Shown one piece after another: positions 4,384-5,248 of a DNA stretch of 5,248 bases. This DNA comes from Rhodospirillaceae bacterium (lineage in GTDB: Bacteria > Pseudomonadota > Alphaproteobacteria > UBA9219), in contig DNGD01000245.1 of NCBI GenBank assembly GCA_003486725.1, forward strand, positions 1-5,248. The letters run 5' to 3'. Numbering within the stretch: position 1 is the first letter of the stretch; each line of letters starts with the position of its first letter. Made by a program: the position numbers and the translations under genes. The notes beneath the pieces were generated by a model. It did not search any database. It saw only the letters and a list, made by a program, of their open reading frames with translations, and was not told where the DNA came from.

Positions 4384-5248
4384 ATGTCGTCACGTCGTGC
4401 ACTTGCCTCCACAGTTGCCGCCATACTCCTGACTATCGGTTTGGCGGCGGGCGTGACTCTTGTCGACAGGAAAGGGGTGCTTGCCATGTCCACCGACGAC
4501 CTTAAACCCATGACCGGAGAAGCCGTCGCCACTTTCGCAAGCGGCTGCTTCTGGTGCGCCGAATCTGACTTTGAAAAAGTGAACGGTGTCACGCGCGTGA
4601 TATCCGGTTTTTCCGGCGGCAAAGAAGTCAACCCGACCTACGAAGACAATTCCGCTGGCCGCACGAGTCACATCGAGGCCATTCAGGTTTTCTATGACCC
4701 GAAGCGTGTGAGCTATCGCGACCTTGTCGTTTATTTCTGGCAGCATCATGACCCGACCGATGAAGGGGGACAGTTTGCGGATCGTGGCCGCCAATACAGC
4801 CCCGCGATATTTGTTCACAATGCCGAGCAACGTAGCTTGGCCGAGGAAACACGGGATGAGCTGCAAAAAAGCGGCGCGTTCGGGCCTCGACCCGTTGTGA
4901 CAAAGATACGCGATTACGAAAACTTCTATCCAGCTGAAGAGTACCATCAGGACTATTATAAAAAAAACCCGTTCCGTTATGCGTATTACCGGCATGGGTC
5001 GGGACGCGACCAATTTATTGAAAAGAGCTGGGAAGGAAAGACGTGGCCGTCATCCACAAGATCATCCGATCCAGAACCTCCACCACACCCATTCGTTATG
5101 CCCAGCAAGGAAGAGCTGAAGAAGCGCCTCACGACGTTGCAGTATGAGGTCACGCAAGAAAATGGCACCGAGCCCGCGTTCAAAAACGAATATAATGACA
5201 ATAAACGAGACGGAATCTATGTCGACCTTATCTCAGGTGAGCCGCTTT
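4384..5248 (+). CDS. msrAB: Exported MsrA-MsrB fusion, methionine sulfoxide reductase (3' end outside window)
   Basis: The frame is open from 4384 to the right edge (288 residues seen, no stop). Residues 1-34 look like a signal peptide or membrane anchor: two arginines at 4-5, a hydrophobic run at about 6-27, and a possible V-L-A cleavage site at 32-34. The MsrA domain (about 47-222) reduces methionine-S-sulfoxide. It shows GCFWCAE (54-60) with catalytic C55 and C58 and E60, then GFSGG (75-79), HHDPT (121-125), GRQYSPAIF and AEEYHQDYY (184-192). A proline-rich linker (about 228-238) leads into an MsrB domain starting at about 241 ([20 protein letters not shown]), which reduces the R-sulfoxide. 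The window ends in [12 protein letters not shown], before the MsrB catalytic cysteine. D281 and S284 stand where zinc-type MsrB has its first two zinc cysteines, so this is a zinc-free MsrB. The arrangement recalls the MsrA-MsrB part of Neisseria PilB. It probably repairs periplasmic or surface proteins; the electron donor is not visible. Confidence 0.93.
   Translation, partial: MSSRRALASTVAAILLTIGLAAGVTLVDRKGVLAMSTDDLKPMTGEAVATFASGCFWCAESDFEKVNGVTRVISGFSGGKEVNPTYEDNSAGRTSHIEAIQVFYDPKRVSYRDLVVYFWQHHDPTDEGGQFADRGRQYSPAIFVHNAEQRSLAEETRDELQKSGAFGPRPVVTKIRDYENFYPAEEYHQDYYKKNPFRYAYYRHGSGRDQFIEKSWEGKTWPSSTRSSDPEPPPHPFVMPSKEELKKRLTTLQYEVTQENGTEPAFKNEYNDNKRDGIYVDLISGEPL

Noticed and set aside
4962..4968. 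A AAA AAC slippery heptamer in the correct phase for -1 frameshifting, within a run of eight A
   Set aside because: The zero frame continues through a complete MsrA end into MsrB, so no frameshift is needed, and I saw no clear downstream stimulatory hairpin. It is probably a chance Lys-Lys-Asn codon run.
4390..5013. Long open frame on the minus strand (207 residues)
   Set aside because: It lies antisense to the MsrA region, whose plus-strand translation carries clear family motifs and a good ribosome site. The minus-strand product resembles no family I know.

Overview
The window reads as an ordinary chromosomal stretch of a Gram-negative bacterium. The best fit is an alphaproteobacterium, possibly of the Rhodospirillales/Micavibrio type. 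This rests on the style of the proteins, the PmbA/TldE sequence and the moderately GC-rich coding DNA; it is an inference, because no marker gene fixes the taxon. There is no sign of a prophage, insertion sequence, CRISPR array or other mobile system.

Layout. Positions 2-1117 (+) hold the 3' part of a gene for a protein with a degenerate EAL-like domain; it runs off the left edge. A hairpin with T tracts on both sides (1139-1170) ends it and also ends the facing tRNA-Thr(CGT) gene (1176-1250, minus). The tRNA has its own likely promoter at 1295-1323. Further right on the minus strand lies pmbA/tldE (1392-2738), preceded by a gene for a TVP38/TMEM64 (VTT, DedA-superfamily) membrane protein (2834-3523). 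These two are only 95 bases apart and may be co-transcribed.

A 169-base divergent intergenic region (3524-3692) separates the VTT gene from a plus-strand gene for a YnjF-like CDP-alcohol phosphatidyltransferase (3693-4307). It is the most structured non-coding DNA in the window. It carries a good minus-strand promoter whose spacer is filled by a dyad, and a back-to-back duplication of a 22-base unit. After 76 bases comes a plus-strand gene for an exported MsrA-MsrB methionine sulfoxide reductase fusion (4384 to the right edge). Its MsrB part is cut by the window end.

How the genes may work together. The VTT protein and the phosphatidyltransferase are both membrane-lipid proteins sharing one control region, and a similar neighbourhood exists in E. 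coli (ydjX/ydjZ near ynjF). A joint role in making and moving a phospholipid is plausible but inferred. PmbA would act with a TldD partner encoded elsewhere. The Msr fusion would repair oxidised methionines outside the cytoplasm. I found no clearly new system. The items most worth following up are the 22-base tandem repeat, the promoter-spacer dyad, and an HExxxH motif in a PmbA-type protein, a subfamily that normally lacks it.
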